The notes: generated by a model from the sequence alone, not told the origin. DNA of 64,000 nucleotides from Mucilaginibacter mali (GCF_013283875.1 NZ_CP054139.1:2976001-3040000); one strand, 5' to 3'; positions 35,611 to 46,928 are shown, counted from the first letter of the stretch. Numbers and translations are program-made.

Positions 35611-35895
35611 CAGAGAGGTGAATTTGGTCAAAAAAAGGTAATGTAACAGATCGATCTAAATTGCTTTTCAACCATTCGCACTCACCTGGGCCTGAACCAG
35701 GGATCAAAAGGCTTTTAGCCGAAACTCTTGCCGACATGTTATTCTAATAATAGCAACAGAACGGCGCTTTTGCATTCTACCGCTTACTAAAAAATACCGG
35801 GGCTTTACTCACTTACATGCGGCTTATACACATTGGGCTTTCCCTTTAAAAATAATTACTTAAATTTATTAGCATTAACCAATTATACCTGCATA

Positions 35896-36681
35896 ATGCT
35901 TAGGGCCTTATTAGTAGACGACGAACCTAATAACCTGGATAACCTGGAATTTATGCTGACGCACGATTGCGCAGGCATAGCTGTGGCCAATAAAGCGCGC
36001 AGTGCGGATGAGGCCCGGCAATGGCTGGCCGGTAACGATGCTGATGTAATATTTCTGGATATACAAATGCCCGGTGAAACAGGATTTGATCTTTTAAATA
36101 CGCTTGCGCCCGGTCAATTACAGTCAATAAAGATCGTTTTTGTTACAGCCTATGATACTTACGCCCTTAAGGCCATAAAAGCCAGCGCGATAGACTACCT
36201 GCTAAAACCGGTAAACATTGATGAACTGCGCCACGCGGTTGAAAAAGTAAAGGAGGCTACAGGGGTTCCGGTTTTAAACGGGCAGCAACATCAACTTATA
36301 AAGCAACTGCTGCGGTATGTAAACAACCCGGATGCACAGCAGCGCATAGCGCTGCCACATTTGGGGGGCGTAACCTTTGTTAATACATGCGATATTGTAT
36401 CACTACAGGCCGATAGTAATTATACAATTATCCATCTCAGTAATATGCAAAAGATGGTAATCAGCAAAACACTGAAGGATTTTGACGAGCTGCTTGACCA
36501 TCAGCATTTCACGCGGATCCATAAATCATACACGGTTAATCTTGATCATATTAAAGAATACAGCACGGCAGATGGCGGGGTAGTAAAAATGATCGACGGT
36601 AATCAGTGGAGCATAAGCCGGAGGTTATTAGATTCTTTCCTGGAAAAGATGAAGAAAGCCAGCTTAATGTTTAACAAATAA
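35896..36681 (+). CDS. LytTR-family response regulator
   Basis: From the ATG at 35896 (the frame is open 63 bases upstream) the product is 261 residues. A receiver domain has the acidic residues D8-D9, phospho-acceptor D55 (VIFLDIQMPG) and the conserved Lys in YLLKPVN. A C-terminal LytTR DNA-binding domain spans about residues 150-255 (VNTCDIVSLQADSNYTIIHL, FTRIHKSYTVNLDHIKEY). It lies 30 bases before the sensor kinase gene, a standard LytS/LytR-like pair. The kinase-regulator pair is followed by the five-gene surface operon, which is its most likely target; that link is inferred from position. Confidence 0.93.
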   Translation: MLRALLVDDEPNNLDNLEFMLTHDCAGIAVANKARSADEARQWLAGNDADVIFLDIQMPGETGFDLLNTLAPGQLQSIKIVFVTAYDTYALKAIKASAIDYLLKPVNIDELRHAVEKVKEATGVPVLNGQQHQLIKQLLRYVNNPDAQQRIALPHLGGVTFVNTCDIVSLQADSNYTIIHLSNMQKMVISKTLKDFDELLDHQHFTRIHKSYTVNLDHIKEYSTADGGVVKMIDGNQWSISRRLLDSFLEKMKKASLMFNK

Positions 36682-36711
36682 CTGATCTTTTTCCGGCCCG
36701 TTATAATTGAT

Positions 36712-39672
36712 ATGCGATACGCCCTGTTTATACTGTTCATCCTGCCATTGTTGTGCAAATCGCAGCCATCAAGGTACAGGGCATTTACCATGGCCGATGG
36801 TTTGCCAAGTAACAATGTTTACCGCTGTGTTGAAGACGATAAGGGCTTTTTGTGGATTGCTACCGATGCCGGCCTGGCCCGCTTTGATGGCAAGCGCTTT
36901 ACAGTTTTCACCACGCATGACGGCCTGCCCGATAACGAAGTAATTGATGTAGTAAAGGAAAAGAATGGCCGGATCTGGGCAAATTGCTTTAAACAAACCC
37001 CGGCTTATTTTGATGAAGCAAACAATCGCTTCATTAATTCAACAACCGACCCTATATTACGGCTCATTCCTGAAAGAAATAATGTGATGTATTGTACAGC
37101 TTTGAAAGATGGAGGCGTTATGTTCGCGAACGATAAATCCTATATCATAAAGGATGGAAAGATCACCATTTATGGCGAAGGCCCTAAATCTGACACCTAC
37201 TTTGTCATTAAAAACGCAGATGGATCGGTCGTTAAACTGGGTGGTGCATACATTGACAAAAAAAACAGTCGTATCTTTAAACTATACCGCACCATCGGGC
37301 ATACTTATACCGATAGCGCGGCAATAACGAAAGCAGTTTTAGGTGATATTTTTACTTACGAAAATAACGATCATAATCTGTACATGTTTAACCGGGCCAG
37401 GGGATGGATATATAAATGCAGTAATTTCACCAGCAAGCCGTTCGGCTTTAAACTGGATTCGATAAAATCACCCGAATTATTTAGCAGCGTTGGTTTTACT
37501 TCTAATAGTTTTTATCTGATCGGTTTTTCGGGGAAGATCTTATTATACGATAAGAAAACCTTGCAGCATCGTTTTGATATTTCCGGCAATTATCTACCCA
37601 ATAGTGTTTATAAAGACCGAAAGGGCAATATGTGGGTAGGGACTATTGATAAAGGCCTGCTATACTATGAGAATAACCGTTTTAACGCGGTGCAAATCCC
37701 CCAAAACTTAAACAGCAGCAACTTCCTGAGTATAGCCGGCAAACCCGATGGCGCCATATTGGCCGGTGGCTTTTACGGGACTATTTTAGAAGCGAAGGGC
37801 AGCACCGTTATTATCCACCAGGTACCGGCAAAAAACAATATTATAGCCCGGCAAAAAAAGATACTGGTTTTAAAGAACGATGTTTATACCTTTTCCGAAT
37901 CGGGAATGTATGTTAACTATGATCACCCTCTGCTCAATCTGTTAACAAAAACCAGGATATTTGGCAAAACTGCCATTGTTTATAACGACAGCATTTTGCT
38001 TGTGGGCACAGCTGTTGGTTTACAAAAATTCAATACCAATACAAAAGCCGCCACTTTGTTACGGGCTTTTACAAAAAGGGTTACCGCGATGGCGAGTAGT
38101 AGTGATGGTGCAGCTTATATAGGATCAACAGATGGTTTATATAAATATAATTACACCACCAGGATCACAACCGAACTCAAAAACAAGTCGGCATTACTTA
38201 AAGAGCGTATTGCCAGCATTTGCATAAGCCCCGATAATTTGGTTTGGGTGGCTACCTCAAGCCAGGGGATAGCCGTTTTAAAGAACGATGAGTTACTGCT
38301 TCGCATAGCTGAGACAGATGGTATGATCAATAATGCCACACGCTGTATCACAACAGGCCGCCCCGGTGAGGTATGGTTGGGTACAAGCAATGGCATCAGC
38401 CGCATCAACTATACCTTAAAAAATAACCGACTGGGCTATAAGATCTTAAATTTAACCCGTACCGACGGCCTTACTGATAACATTATAAATGAACTGGTAT
38501 GGAACCGCGATACGGTTTACGCTGCTACCTCCAATGGTATATCCATTATCCCGGCAGATATTTCCGTCCGTAAATTCAGTATTCCTGTACAGTTAACAGG
38601 CGTCAGTGTTAATCAGCGCGATACGCTTCAGCAATCCTATTACAAGTTAAAATATTGGCAAAACAACCTGCAGCTACAATTTGCCGGTGTTGAGTTGGGC
38701 GGGCATTTCAAGAATTTTCAATATACTATTGATAAAAATGCTACCTGGCTTAATTTACCGGATAATACCCTGGCGCTGCAATTGGAAAGCGGAGACCATA
38801 TTGTACAGGTAAGGGCAGTTGATATAAACGGAACCGTAGGCAGCAACATACTTAAATTACGATTTGATATCGCTACCCCATTTTGGAAATCCGCGTGGTT
38901 CTGGATCATCAGCGCTATTGTTGTGCAGGTCATCCTTATTTATTTTATTAATCAGCGGCACAGGAAAAAGAAAGAAGATCGCCTGGCCAAACAGATAGCA
39001 GGCGTGCAGACCGCGGCGCTGGAGCAACAGGCGTTTACCTCGCTCATGAACCCGCATTTTATGTTTAATGCCTTAAACAGTATCCAGCATTATATCAACC
39101 TGCAAGACCGCCAGAACACTAACCGCTACCTCAGCGATTTCGCCTCGCTGATACGTAAGAACTTCGAGGCGGCACAGCAATCCTTTATCCCGCTTGAACA
39201 GGAACTGGAAAATATCCGAATTTACCTGGGGCTTGAGCAAATGCGCTTTAGCGACCGCTTTGCTTACAAACTCAGCGTACCCGATCATATTGATACCGAA
39301 GATTGGATGATCCCCACCATGATCCTTCAGCCCTTGCTGGAAAACGCCTTGCTGCACGGCATTATGCCCTCCGCTATCAAAGGCGAGTTGGAAATCGATG
39401 TAAGAATTGAAAACGGCTATCTACTGGTAACCGTGATGGACAATGGCATCGGGATAAGAAATAGCATGGCGCTCCACACTAACAGCGAGCATAAAAGCCG
39501 CGGAACCGAGCTCATTAAAAAAAGGATAGCGGCGTTAAGCAATTTCGGTACCGGCCCTATCACTATCAAAATGTCGCCGCTATCGGATGATGAAAAGAAC
39601 CCCGGCAACCGGACCGTACTCACTATTCCGCCCGATCTTTACGACGCCTGGCTTGCCGCTCAGCGTGCCTAA
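36712..39672 (+). CDS. Sensor histidine kinase with two-component-propeller sensor domain
   Basis: The 986-residue protein has a signal peptide and periplasmic Reg_prop propeller repeats (for example KGFLWIATDAGLARFDG near residue 45 and KGNMWVGTIDKGLLYYENN near 305). A Y_Y_Y-like beta domain follows (about 640-720), then one transmembrane helix (about 723-748) and a LytS-type kinase domain. The phospho-acceptor is H782 in NPHFMFNALNSI; the ATP-binding region includes PLLENALLHG and VMDNGIGI. Propeller-type kinases in Bacteroidota often sense glycan fragments or surface signals. It is paired with the LytTR regulator upstream. The next gene starts 118 bases downstream. Confidence 0.93.
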   Translation: MRYALFILFILPLLCKSQPSRYRAFTMADGLPSNNVYRCVEDDKGFLWIATDAGLARFDGKRFTVFTTHDGLPDNEVIDVVKEKNGRIWANCFKQTPAYFDEANNRFINSTTDPILRLIPERNNVMYCTALKDGGVMFANDKSYIIKDGKITIYGEGPKSDTYFVIKNADGSVVKLGGAYIDKKNSRIFKLYRTIGHTYTDSAAITKAVLGDIFTYENNDHNLYMFNRARGWIYKCSNFTSKPFGFKLDSIKSPELFSSVGFTSNSFYLIGFSGKILLYDKKTLQHRFDISGNYLPNSVYKDRKGNMWVGTIDKGLLYYENNRFNAVQIPQNLNSSNFLSIAGKPDGAILAGGFYGTILEAKGSTVIIHQVPAKNNIIARQKKILVLKNDVYTFSESGMYVNYDHPLLNLLTKTRIFGKTAIVYNDSILLVGTAVGLQKFNTNTKAATLLRAFTKRVTAMASSSDGAAYIGSTDGLYKYNYTTRITTELKNKSALLKERIASICISPDNLVWVATSSQGIAVLKNDELLLRIAETDGMINNATRCITTGRPGEVWLGTSNGISRINYTLKNNRLGYKILNLTRTDGLTDNIINELVWNRDTVYAATSNGISIIPADISVRKFSIPVQLTGVSVNQRDTLQQSYYKLKYWQNNLQLQFAGVELGGHFKNFQYTIDKNATWLNLPDNTLALQLESGDHIVQVRAVDINGTVGSNILKLRFDIATPFWKSAWFWIISAIVVQVILIYFINQRHRKKKEDRLAKQIAGVQTAALEQQAFTSLMNPHFMFNALNSIQHYINLQDRQNTNRYLSDFASLIRKNFEAAQQSFIPLEQELENIRIYLGLEQMRFSDRFAYKLSVPDHIDTEDWMIPTMILQPLLENALLHGIMPSAIKGELEIDVRIENGYLLVTVMDNGIGIRNSMALHTNSEHKSRGTELIKKRIAALSNFGTGPITIKMSPLSDDEKNPGNRTVLTIPPDLYDAWLAAQRA

Positions 39673-39790
39673 GATACCGATAACTCACCCATAAGCCGCT
39701 CATAAACAACCATGTATACCTGTTACACAAAGCACATTGTGCCGGCCTGCCCGCATTGGTAAATTACATCAACAATTTAACCTTTGAGCG

Positions 39791-42700
39791 ATGAACCGAG
39801 CCAAATTAGCGCTTGCTGCACCTTTAAAAGTGATGCAGGGTGTCCTTTTGCTTGCCTTAGCTTTTTTTGGGGCAGCCACTGAAGTATCCGCGCAAGCCAA
39901 CCTGATTACCAATGTTAATATTTCGCTGCCGGCCAACCCCAATGCAAACACCGCTAACTGGGGCAGTTCAAATTCGCTTTTAACCATAACCGCATCAACC
40001 CAGGTTTCAAACGGGCATATCAATGAACAGGTATTGCAGAGCACCATGCTGGTTAGCATTAAAAAGGGAGGGAGTAAAGTTTGCGGCCAGTATACCAGCA
40101 GCAATGCACCTTCGGCTGGTTTTAATACCATTGTAAAAACATGGAGCGGCGCGAATGCTACATCCTTCCTTGGCCAGGATTGCACATTACAGCCTGGTTC
40201 GTACGAAATAAGCGTACAATTCTTCTATTACAATACCGGCCAAAATAAATTGATGCCAGCCAGTGCCGAAAAAACCAAAGCTTTTACCATTGCCGGTCAA
40301 AATTACCAGCCGCCGCAAACCTTAAACCCTGTGAATAACGCGATACTAACATCATCCGCGTTAACTCAACCCATCACCCTTAAATGGACACCGGTAACAC
40401 CCGCCTTTACCGGCCCGGTTACTTATCGTATAAAAATATGGCAGCTTCTGCTTGGCCAAACAGCCAGCCAGGCAAAAAACCTGAATACCCCATTGGTTAC
40501 CAAAGATGTGATCGCCACTACACAAACCATCATCACTAACCTGGTATCGGGCCCGTGCCAGCCGCCTTATACCTGCAATTTTGTATGGACTGTGCAGGCC
40601 ATTGACGGCGATGGGCAGCCGGTGGGCAGTAATAGCGGTACCAGTTCGCCCGCCACTTTCGGGGCGCCGGCTGATAATGGTTCGGCCACTACCGATAGTG
40701 TTAATTGCTCAACGGTGTCTACCAAGGCTTTTGCTATTGGCGATGAGATCCTTTTGTCTGATGGTTTTGTAATGAAACTCACATCGGCGCCTACGGGTAC
40801 TAACAGTTCGTTAAGCGGTAATGGTTCCGTTAAGGTTAAATGGCTGGGTTTGCTCAGTGTTAAGTTTAAAAATATCAGTATAAATGGCGATAACCGGCTA
40901 TGCTCCGGAGCTGTTTACACCAATACCGATGCCGACCAGGAATACCCCACCCAATGGGGGAAGAATTTTTTAAATAAGCCGGGCGATTGGATAAGCGATA
41001 AAGTAAAAACGGTGATGGCTGCCATAAAATACAAGGCCACCCATAATATAAAAGCGCTTATTCAGGCAGCTGATGATGTGGCCACTCCCCCATCTGCCAC
41101 ACCCGTGAATATGCCTTTTGGATATTTCAAAGGCGGTGATACCACTACAGCCATCGGCTTTACCGAAATGGTATTTAAACCAGACCGGGCCGAGCTTGAA
41201 GTAATAGCGTCCCTTAATACACAGGGCATATTTAAGGATGCCGGCAACGCCTTCAACGGTACAGATGCGATAGCCTTACAAGGCCGCGGGATCAGGTTTA
41301 AGCAATCGGGCCTGAAGGGCATAAATGGTTCCATTATGCTGGTTGAGCCATTGGTTTTCACCTATGCCAATACCGGGACAGAAAGTTTGAAAATGACAGC
41401 CAATGTGCCGGGGGTGGGCCATATAGGCAATGGCATCGAATTCAGTTCGGCCAATAATGAATTTTGGAACTACAAACTCGACTTGAACATTCAACTCCCT
41501 AAACAGTGGCTTATCCCGGTTGATAAAACAAAGACCAATGTGGATATGAACTTCCAGAGTTCCTTTGCCCGCTGGGGCGACTATATTATCCAGGGAAGCC
41601 TTCCGGCTTGTATTATACCGCATTGTAACGGTTTGGGGATAGAGGCCGCCACCATAACGTACGATCATTCGGATATAGCGAATGCAACCGGAATGGTTTT
41701 TCCTGCAGGTTATGCCGGCGATACCAATACCTTCTTTTCGGGCTTTTACATGAAGGATCTGAAATTTACTTTGCCCGATGTTTTAAGAAGCTATGCCGAT
41801 ACCACTAAAAACATCCAGATAGTTGCCGAAAACCTGATCATAGACCGTTACGGCCTGAGCGGGAAGGTTTACGCCGCCAACGTACTGAATTATCCTTATG
41901 CCAATATTGGCAATATGGGCGGCAGCATCGATACGGTGAAGATAGCTATGGCCAACAGCGCGTTGACCGAAGCATCGCTTACAGGCAAGATCACGCTTCC
42001 GCTCAGTTCAACAAATGATGCTACAAGCGGCATTAATTATAGTGCCTTGTTTTTACCATCCGGGGCCCCGGCTGCCGATGGCACTTCATCGTTTACTTTC
42101 GCCTTGCATCCCGCGCAGGATGTTACTACACGTTTCCTGGGCGATGGCAAGATCAAGATCGATCCCTCATCATCGCTCAGCCTTGTACTCACCAAATCGG
42201 CTTCAACCGGCCGGAACATCGCGCTGAACGTAGACCTGAACGGCTCGTTATATTATCCGGCCGGGCAGATCATCGACCCGGGGAGTATCTTGCCTATGGA
42301 TCTCGACCTGTCATGCGCATTCCAACACCTGGGGATAACTTATATCAATAGCCCCCAAACATTCACATTCACACCCGGGCAATGGTCGTTTGCCAGTCCT
42401 CAGAAGAAACTTTCCGGTTTCCCGTTCACTATTGAGGATGTAAAGGCAAAGTTAGATTCGTACACCATAACCGATCTTTCTGCCAGCGCTACCCCCGATG
42501 GGCAATACCTGTTTAAAGGCGGAGTTGAAATAAAAGCGAAGATCAATATAGGCAGCGAAAACTCCAATATCAAGATCAGCGGCGATACCAAGATCCTGCT
42601 TAGTGCTGGTATCTTATCATCAAAGTTTACCCCACCCGCTTCTTCAGGGCAGGCGCAGGCTGCTTCAACACCTAACCTTAGCCTGTTAAGCGCCCAATCT

Positions 42701-44797
42701 CAGTTGGCCTCGGGCAATGTTAATAGCGTAAACTCAGCTACCAGCGCATTCAAAGCCGACAAGGGTTTCCTTACCCAATTGAAACCTCAATACCTGGGTG
42801 TGCAGGTTGAAACTATCCATATTGAGACCCAAACCCCCGCTGTATCTATTAAAGGTGATGTTGAGTTTTACAAACACCATCCAACTTATGGCAACGGCTT
42901 TAAAGGCGACCTCACCGCCAAATTCACCTGCCTTAACCTGGGCATACAAGCGGGAGCCATATTTGGCAACACCAAATACATCCCCAACAATAGCGGGCCA
43001 GGCTTTAAATACTGGATGGTAGAAGCGCAGGTTAATCTGCCCCCGCCGGGGATCCCTTTTCTTACAGGGGTTGCTTTTCGTGGGTTTGGAGCAGGTGTTT
43101 ATAGCCGCATGAATATGACGCCGCCGGCAGTGTTTAACCCAACACAGGCAGCAGGCAGCACATTTGGCGGCGCGGTATTTACCCCTGATGCCAGTGTGAG
43201 CATGGGCTTTAAGGCCAAGGCCATTATAGCCACCACACCAAAGGAAGAAACACTGAACGGAAGCGTGGCATTGGGCGCGCAATTCAATACCAGCGGGGGC
43301 ATCAATTTTATCCAGTTCGATGGGTTGTTTAACTGCGGGGCCGCTATCGGGAACGAATCGCAGGCATTTGCTAACGGGGCTATCAGCGTCTCTTATAATT
43401 TCCCGAATAAGGTGTTTGACATGAACTCCCAGCTGCTGATCAATAAAGATCCGATCTCTACCGATGCTCCGGGTATTCAAACCAAACTGCATATAGACGG
43501 GCTTAACAATAAGTGGTTTTTCATGAGCGGCACACCTACCCTGCCTAATAAGATAAAAATATCGGGCGTAGCCATCAACTCCTACCTCATGTTTGGCAAC
43601 GATATTGAAAAGCCGCAGGGCTTTATGCAGGAAACCCGCGACGGATTTGCCCGGATAGGCCATACACTGCCCAACTTTGCCGACAATGCCACATCTGATG
43701 GAAAATATCAGTCGGCTAAAGGGTTTGCCTTCGGCATAGGCGTAAATTACTATAACGGCGATAGCTGGAACGTGGCCGACTGGGAAGGCGTCGGGAAGCA
43801 TCACCGGTACCTTACTGTGAATTACAGTATAGATGCCGGTGCCGAGATCGACGCGTCGTTTATGCAATATAATGGTTGCACTGGTTTGGGCAAGGGTTGG
43901 CGCGCCAGGGCCAGCGTGGCGGTTTATGCCGGGGCAACTTTAGGGTATGCCTATGATCTGCCGCTCTTGGGTGCACAATCAGGAATTTTAGGGCATGTGG
44001 ATGGTTCGGCCTATGCTATTGCCGAGTTCCCTAACCCTACTTATTTGGCCGGCAGCCTGGATGGCGACTTTTCCATAGGCGGCTACTCGGTAGGGTTCCA
44101 CAAAAGCTTTCAGAAAGGCACGCCATGCGCCGGGAGCCAGGTGGTATCAGACCCTGCGTTGGACAATCCTTACACCCAGCAAAACGTAAGCGATTCGTTA
44201 AACTACAGCCTGATAAAAGATTTTCTGTTGACCAATGGATCGACCGGGGTTTCAAGAAAACCAAAGCTTGCCGTCGAACTAAACTATATGGCCAACCAGC
44301 CTTTTGATGTGCAGGAACAACAGTCTACGGGACAGATCAAAGTGCGAAAATTCAGGGCCTGGTATACCGCGACGTTGAAGCAGGATTCACTCACAACATC
44401 CGGCACAACAACTTTGGTAAAGGCCACAGCGCAAAAAGCAATATTAGGTGTTGGTGGTGTAAACCAGGGCCAGCAGCAAACGGCACCTGCAACTGCAAGT
44501 CCTATCGCCCTTACCGATGCCGGGTATGACGATATCGGCGCCAAATTATATAAACTGACCGGAACAGGTACCGGTGGATTGAATGTAACCCCGCTAAAAA
44601 GCAACACCAGCTACAAGTTTGAAATTAAAGGCGAGCTACAGGAATTTGTCAATAATAGCTGGCAAGCGGTAAAAAAGAAGAATACCAATATAGCAGTTAC
44701 GCAAACCGAGCGGATATATTTTAAAACCAACAACGATCCTGTCAGCAACGCCCCTGTTCAACAGAGTACGGCAGGTGCAGTTGCACATCATTTATAG
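39791..44797 (+). CDS. Very large secreted beta-rich protein with TANFOR-like N-terminal module
   Basis: The 1668-residue protein has a signal peptide (hydrophobic VMQGVLLLALAFFGAATEVSAQ, cleavage about 35). Residues about 175-285 form a module (LNPVNNAI, ITLKWTPVTPAFTGPVTYRIKIW, NFVWTVQAIDGDGQPVG) that matches one in the fourth gene of the operon and resembles the TANFOR domain. The long middle is beta-rich with many Gly/Ser/Asn and alternating polar pattern, as in surface or adhesin-like proteins. No T9SS C-terminal sorting domain or membrane anchor is evident; the end is low-complexity (APVQQSTAGAVAHHL). I do not recognise its function. It is the first gene of a tight operon with 5-base gaps. 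Confidence 0.8.
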   Translation: MNRAKLALAAPLKVMQGVLLLALAFFGAATEVSAQANLITNVNISLPANPNANTANWGSSNSLLTITASTQVSNGHINEQVLQSTMLVSIKKGGSKVCGQYTSSNAPSAGFNTIVKTWSGANATSFLGQDCTLQPGSYEISVQFFYYNTGQNKLMPASAEKTKAFTIAGQNYQPPQTLNPVNNAILTSSALTQPITLKWTPVTPAFTGPVTYRIKIWQLLLGQTASQAKNLNTPLVTKDVIATTQTIITNLVSGPCQPPYTCNFVWTVQAIDGDGQPVGSNSGTSSPATFGAPADNGSATTDSVNCSTVSTKAFAIGDEILLSDGFVMKLTSAPTGTNSSLSGNGSVKVKWLGLLSVKFKNISINGDNRLCSGAVYTNTDADQEYPTQWGKNFLNKPGDWISDKVKTVMAAIKYKATHNIKALIQAADDVATPPSATPVNMPFGYFKGGDTTTAIGFTEMVFKPDRAELEVIASLNTQGIFKDAGNAFNGTDAIALQGRGIRFKQSGLKGINGSIMLVEPLVFTYANTGTESLKMTANVPGVGHIGNGIEFSSANNEFWNYKLDLNIQLPKQWLIPVDKTKTNVDMNFQSSFARWGDYIIQGSLPACIIPHCNGLGIEAATITYDHSDIANATGMVFPAGYAGDTNTFFSGFYMKDLKFTLPDVLRSYADTTKNIQIVAENLIIDRYGLSGKVYAANVLNYPYANIGNMGGSIDTVKIAMANSALTEASLTGKITLPLSSTNDATSGINYSALFLPSGAPAADGTSSFTFALHPAQDVTTRFLGDGKIKIDPSSSLSLVLTKSASTGRNIALNVDLNGSLYYPAGQIIDPGSILPMDLDLSCAFQHLGITYINSPQTFTFTPGQWSFASPQKKLSGFPFTIEDVKAKLDSYTITDLSASATPDGQYLFKGGVEIKAKINIGSENSNIKISGDTKILLSAGILSSKFTPPASSGQAQAASTPNLSLLSAQSQLASGNVNSVNSATSAFKADKGFLTQLKPQYLGVQVETIHIETQTPAVSIKGDVEFYKHHPTYGNGFKGDLTAKFTCLNLGIQAGAIFGNTKYIPNNSGPGFKYWMVEAQVNLPPPGIPFLTGVAFRGFGAGVYSRMNMTPPAVFNPTQAAGSTFGGAVFTPDASVSMGFKAKAIIATTPKEETLNGSVALGAQFNTSGGINFIQFDGLFNCGAAIGNESQAFANGAISVSYNFPNKVFDMNSQLLINKDPISTDAPGIQTKLHIDGLNNKWFFMSGTPTLPNKIKISGVAINSYLMFGNDIEKPQGFMQETRDGFARIGHTLPNFADNATSDGKYQSAKGFAFGIGVNYYNGDSWNVADWEGVGKHHRYLTVNYSIDAGAEIDASFMQYNGCTGLGKGWRARASVAVYAGATLGYAYDLPLLGAQSGILGHVDGSAYAIAEFPNPTYLAGSLDGDFSIGGYSVGFHKSFQKGTPCAGSQVVSDPALDNPYTQQNVSDSLNYSLIKDFLLTNGSTGVSRKPKLAVELNYMANQPFDVQEQQSTGQIKVRKFRAWYTATLKQDSLTTSGTTTLVKATAQKAILGVGGVNQGQQQTAPATASPIALTDAGYDDIGAKLYKLTGTGTGGLNVTPLKSNTSYKFEIKGELQEFVNNSWQAVKKKNTNIAVTQTERIYFKTNNDPVSNAPVQQSTAGAVAHHL

Positions 44798-44802
44798 TTG
44801 AT

Positions 44803-46923
44803 ATGAAAGCATTTTTCACAACGATATTGTCCATTTGCGCATTAACGGTTTTGGCACAAACTCAACGGCCGGAGCTTGCGCTGATGGCCCGTAGCTACCC
44901 TGATAAAGTAGTGCTAAGATATTTCCCTACCGCGCCCGCATTACTAACGCGTGCCGCTAATGCCGGCTTTGTAGTTGAAAAAGCTGTTTTTAAGCCGGGC
45001 ATTGCACTTGAAAAACTCGCGTACGCACCGGTTAAAGGTTCGCCCTTTAAACGCTGGGGCGATGATGCATGGAACACTGCTTTGCGCAACGCGAGCCAAA
45101 ACGACACCGCAAGTACCCGGATAATCGGTTTTGCGATGACGTTGACAGACCCCGCCGTTAAAGCTGCATCGGGCGATGTTTTGGCTGACGGCCTAAAAAC
45201 ACTGATGGAAGAACGCAACCAGCAGGATATGAAATTCGCAATGGCGCTGATAGCCGCTAACCGGAGCCGCGTAGCCGCCGAAGGGCTTGCCCTCAGTGTT
45301 ACCGATGCCGATGTAAAAAGCGGCACAACCTATGTATACCGCGTCCGCATTGCAGATAGCCAGGCAGGCGACAAAAATTCGATAGCTTATGTTAAGGTTA
45401 GCTGCACAGCATTCAACAGTAGATATTTGGTGAATAACAAAGCGGTTAAGGTGGTTGAAGGAGATAAGCGCATTACGCTAAGTTTCCCGCAATCAAAAGA
45501 ATATTATGCTTTCAACGTAGAACGATCGGATGACGGCGGCCTTAACTTTAAAAAAATCACCCTTACGCCCGCATTTAAACTAAACCCGCGCGGCGCTACA
45601 ACCATCACCGATTACGGCTTTGTAGATTCGAACCTCACCAATTATAAAACTTACCGCTACCGCTTATTGGTATCTACACCATTTGGCGATGACCTGCCTC
45701 TGGCCGAATTCCAGGGCACACCGCGCGACCGTACCCCTCCGCCCGCGCCATTCTTAAAATCGGCAACAAACACAAAACCTAAGCAAGTGGAATTGCTTTG
45801 GGAAACCGACGGTGCCGGCGATCTGAAAGGTTTTAATATCAAACGAAGCAACTCGTTTAAAGGGAAGTATACCACCATTTCACAAACTATACTTCCTAAA
45901 ACGGCACGAACTTATATTGATGGCGGCTTCGATCCTGACGGCAATAACTATTATATGATTGAAGCCATTGATACCGCAGGCAATACCAGCACCTCATTCC
46001 CTACCCTGGCGACGATCATCGACAGTATACCACCCGCAATGCCTGTTATCGCTTCGGCTACCATTGATACCTTGGGCAAAGTGCTGATAAAAATAAAGCC
46101 TAATACCGAAAGGGACTTTATTGGTTATCAATTGCTGAAAGCCAACGCCGCCGATCACGATTTTTCGGTGGTGGCCGAAACTTATATGGATACGCTTGGC
46201 AAAAAGCGGTTTACGCTGCGCGATTCGACCACGTTGAATTCGCTAACGTCACATATTTACTATAAAGTAATAGCGTTCGATTCGCATTATAATCAGTCTC
46301 TCCCATCGAAGATCATCGAACTTAAACGGCGCGATACTATCCCTCCGGTTAGTCCGCTGATCACCGGTTTTGCTGCCACCGATAGTACGGTATCCATCAG
46401 CTTTGCTAATTCGCCCAGTGACGACGCGGTAAGCAACATCCTGTTACGGCGATTGAACGGCAAGCCACGCTTTGATACCGTGTTTGTGAATCGGAACAGG
46501 GCTATCAACTCCTTTATCGACAAGAAAGTGAACGGGGGCGACGAGTATGAATATGCCATGATGGCAAAGGATGAAAGCGGCTTAAAATCAAAAATTACCC
46601 GCAGTATTATGGTCAGCATACCGGTGAATAAACGGTTGCCGAAGCCGCAGCTTAGCGGCATATACAGCGCCGATAACAAAAAGATCACCCTGTCATTCAT
46701 AGTCGACGATAAGGTAAAGGGCCGAAAACTAAAGATCGCACTATACAAGCGATCTGATGGGGCAGCGCCGTGGACAGTTTATAAACTGATAGTTTTTGAA
46801 GCCGGAAAGTCATTTATAGATGACGCGGATGGCACCGGCAGCAAATATTACGCGGCCCGCCTGCTTGATGAGAACAGCAATTCCTCCAATTTCAGTAACG
46901 AACTGCAAATAAATATCCGATAG
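44803..46923 (+). CDS. Secreted protein with fibronectin type III-like repeats
   Basis: The 706-residue product has a signal peptide (MKAFFTTILSICALTVLAQ). After an N-terminal region of about 200 residues it shows at least four FN3-like units, each with a strand pattern ending in YRYRLLV, NYYMIEAIDTAGN, IYYKVIAFDSHYNQS or YEYAMMAKDESG, linked by proline-rich joints (TPPPAPF, IPPAMPV, IPPVSPL). It lies 5 bases after the giant protein and 5 before the barrel gene. FN3 arrays usually act as spacers or protein-binding modules; a scaffold role at the surface is inferred. No enzyme motif is seen. Confidence 0.8.
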   Translation: MKAFFTTILSICALTVLAQTQRPELALMARSYPDKVVLRYFPTAPALLTRAANAGFVVEKAVFKPGIALEKLAYAPVKGSPFKRWGDDAWNTALRNASQNDTASTRIIGFAMTLTDPAVKAASGDVLADGLKTLMEERNQQDMKFAMALIAANRSRVAAEGLALSVTDADVKSGTTYVYRVRIADSQAGDKNSIAYVKVSCTAFNSRYLVNNKAVKVVEGDKRITLSFPQSKEYYAFNVERSDDGGLNFKKITLTPAFKLNPRGATTITDYGFVDSNLTNYKTYRYRLLVSTPFGDDLPLAEFQGTPRDRTPPPAPFLKSATNTKPKQVELLWETDGAGDLKGFNIKRSNSFKGKYTTISQTILPKTARTYIDGGFDPDGNNYYMIEAIDTAGNTSTSFPTLATIIDSIPPAMPVIASATIDTLGKVLIKIKPNTERDFIGYQLLKANAADHDFSVVAETYMDTLGKKRFTLRDSTTLNSLTSHIYYKVIAFDSHYNQSLPSKIIELKRRDTIPPVSPLITGFAATDSTVSISFANSPSDDAVSNILLRRLNGKPRFDTVFVNRNRAINSFIDKKVNGGDEYEYAMMAKDESGLKSKITRSIMVSIPVNKRLPKPQLSGIYSADNKKITLSFIVDDKVKGRKLKIALYKRSDGAAPWTVYKLIVFEAGKSFIDDADGTGSKYYAARLLDENSNSSNFSNELQINIR

Positions 46924-46928
46924 TAAAT

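Noticed and set aside
42734..43867. 377-codon open frame on the minus strand
   Set aside because: It is antisense to the giant surface protein and lacks a signal or recognisable motif.
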